From Utricularia gibba (Eukaryota; Streptophyta; Magnoliopsida; Lamiales; Lentibulariaceae): 64,000 nucleotides of DNA. The position numbers and the translations under genes are program-made. Positions 62,356 to 64,000 of the stretch are shown here, piece after piece. Location of the stretch: assembly GCA_002189035.1 (NCBI GenBank), contig NEEC01000007.1, positions 620,001 through 684,000 on the forward strand, in the 5' to 3' direction. The notes below the pieces were generated by a model, which did no database searches, was not told where the DNA came from, and saw nothing but the letters and a program-made list of their open reading frames with translations. Numbering within the stretch: position 1 is the first letter of the stretch; each line of letters opens with the position of its first letter.

Positions 62356-63820
62356 ATGTCTCTGTCCGTTGGAGGTGTTTCTGGCTCTGAAACCATGGGG
62401 TATGACGACAAAAAGGAGGAAGAGATGAATCCGGGTTCGGAGGGGAACAAATCTGGGCCTGGGTTGCAGAATCCTGATCCGGAAATTGCGCCCGAAACTG
62501 GAGGTGGGGTTAGCCGGCAAATGAGTGAAAATTCTTTGTATACGACAGACGATGAAGATGATGAGGAGACTGAATCGAGGATTCAGTTGGGCCCTCAGTG
62601 TACTCTAAAGGAATTGTCTGAAAAGGACAAGGTTTGTTCGTATGCTTGTTGTGTTTTATCTCTCTTAACATTTCCGCCTCTTTTCCTGCTTGATTTCGGT
62701 TTCCATTGAGGTTTCAGGACGATGAGAGCTTGAGGAGATGGAAGGAACAACTTCTTGGCACTGTGGATATGGAATCTGTTGGAGGTTGTTAGTTTTTTTA
62801 TTTTTCTGTATCTTGAGTTCCTTGCTCATTGTTAAAGTTTTTCAAAATGTATTGACAGAGCTTGGCATGGTTTACTAGTTGCAAAACTAGATTGCTACAC
62901 CAAGAGTTACCATTGAGGTTTAAAACATCAGTTTGATAACAAAACGCGTGTAGCAAATTCTTTATTTTTCATCGCTAGAACCAATCCAAGGAAGTCTGTG
63001 GACAAGTTAGGGGTTTAAGCTGGCACATAATTGTGTTGCTACATTGATCCCTTCCATTGAGTTGATTGATGATTGCTTCATTTGGCCAACTGATACTTCA
63101 ATGTGCTCTGATTTCTAGAGATTTGTAACCAAATCCTTATTTCTTCTGTTTTGAAGAAACACTTGACCCTGAAGTGAAGATCCTGAGCCTTGCCATCAAA
63201 TCTCCCGGTAGGCAAGACATTGTTCTTCCGATTCCTGAAACTGGAAACCCGAAAGGTACATGGTTCGTGTTGAAAGAGGGGAGCCATTATAGTCTTCAGT
63301 TTACATTTAGAGTCAGCAACAACATTGTATCCGGCCTCAAGTATAAGAACACTGTTTGGAAAACCAGCATCAAAGGTTCGTTTCCCATCTCCACTTTCAT
63401 AGTTCAGAGTCTGAGAAGCAGATGTTGAATCCATATCTTATCTCACCTTTGTTTCAGTGGATCACAACAAAGAGATGATTGGAACCTTCAGTCCTCAGTC
63501 TGAACCTTACACACATGAAATGCCAGAGGAGACCACTCCTTCTGGCTTATTCGCCCGGGATCTTATTCAGCAAGAACACTGGTAATTCATTTTCACCTGA
63601 TATGAAGCATGTACTAGCTGAATATGAGCAGAAAATGTCCACAAATTGATTACTTATGAACTCTGTTCTCCTTGGTTTAACCTCCACATGATATATTTCT
63701 GGGGAAAGAGCAGTGACATGATGATGCTTATGCTGTGTGCAGTTTGTTGATGATGATGACAGATGCTACTTGGAACTCAACTACACATTTGACATCAAGA
63801 AGGAATGGCAGACAATATGA
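62356..63820 (+). CDS. Rho GDP-dissociation inhibitor (RhoGDI)
   Basis: Exons 62356-62631, 62718-62784, 63157-63375, 63458-63581 and 63743-63820; 254 aa after one correction. The acidic, disordered N-terminal arm (YTTDDEDDEETESRIQLGPQ) is followed by the immunoglobulin-like fold: DESLRRWKEQLLGTVD, DPEVKILSLAIKSPGR, KEGSHYSLQFTFRVSNN and VSGLKYKN. The conserved C-terminus is LNYTFDIKKEWQ. RhoGDIs extract prenylated ROP GTPases from the plasma membrane and confine tip growth; Arabidopsis SCN1 restricts root hair initiation sites. One G is missing at 63557-63559; restoring it gives FARGSYSARTL and a phase-0 junction to FVDDDDRCYLE. The start at 62356 is the first ATG giving a family-like acidic N-terminus. 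Confidence 0.92.
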
Positions 63821-64000
63821 TCCAATGTTTCTAGAAGAATGTAGCTTCTGTTGTGCTGAACATCAACATGCTTCATCTTTAGACTATGTTTTACGGTGCT
63901 TTTGTGATAACTTTTAGACTGAAGAGAATTTGATCCCTTTTGCTTTGTTGGGCTTTTTAAACGGGCCGATAGGTTGTTACTTAATTGGGCTTCGTAAAGA

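Overview
This window is nuclear DNA from a flowering plant, most likely a eudicot. The genes have many short GT-AG introns with conserved plant exon structures. They encode plant-specific families: OPT transporters, an AGCVIII kinase, an HT1-type Raf-like kinase, a B-box/CCT factor, a MYB-CC factor, WEB coiled-coil, GAUT, PFA-DSP phosphatase and plastid-targeted proteins. Coding islands of near-balanced base composition are separated by very AT-rich intergenic DNA. I see no bacterial genes, CRISPR array or intact transposon. I cannot name the species.

Layout. 1-17 kb: the 3' part of a PFA-DSP phosphatase, a KDM3-type JmjC histone demethylase with a 1.8-kb intron inside its catalytic domain, HT1, a conserved plant protein of unknown function (convergent with HT1), a SOBER1-type thioesterase with a predicted membrane anchor, COX6B, and a MYB-CC factor with a (CT)44 microsatellite upstream. 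17-27 kb: a RING/vWA (WAV3-like) protein with a degenerate metal site, a GAUT3/4-type galacturonosyltransferase, and a CONSTANS-like B-box factor. 27-47 kb: a tandem pair of OPT1/5-like oligopeptide transporters, a D6PK-type kinase, a WEB coiled-coil protein, ALKBH2 head-to-head with TRM10, then OPT3. 48-64 kb: a small plastid membrane protein, a coiled-coil protein of unknown function, a small EAR-motif protein, a DOMON/cytochrome b561 protein, an acidic repeat protein encoded by a minisatellite, a second plastid membrane protein, and a RhoGDI.

The genes are independent transcription units, not an operon. Shared themes are membrane transport (three OPT genes), polar growth and auxin (D6PK, RhoGDI, WAV3-like), cell wall (GAUT), and stomatal and phosphate-related signalling (HT1, MYB-CC, PFA-DSP). 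These are family-level inferences.

The most notable pattern is technical. Eleven otherwise well-conserved genes each need one or two single-base corrections. Nearly all look like one base missing from a short G or C run, and in most genes the corrected exon phases then close exactly. This looks like homopolymer undercalling in the assembly rather than gene death. Automatic annotation would truncate or split these genes. I found no convincing undescribed system. The best biological leads are two stop-free 3n introns, the ALKBH2/TRM10 divergent promoter, the KIPPR-to-KIPPK change shared by the tandem OPT copies, and the degenerate vWA metal site.
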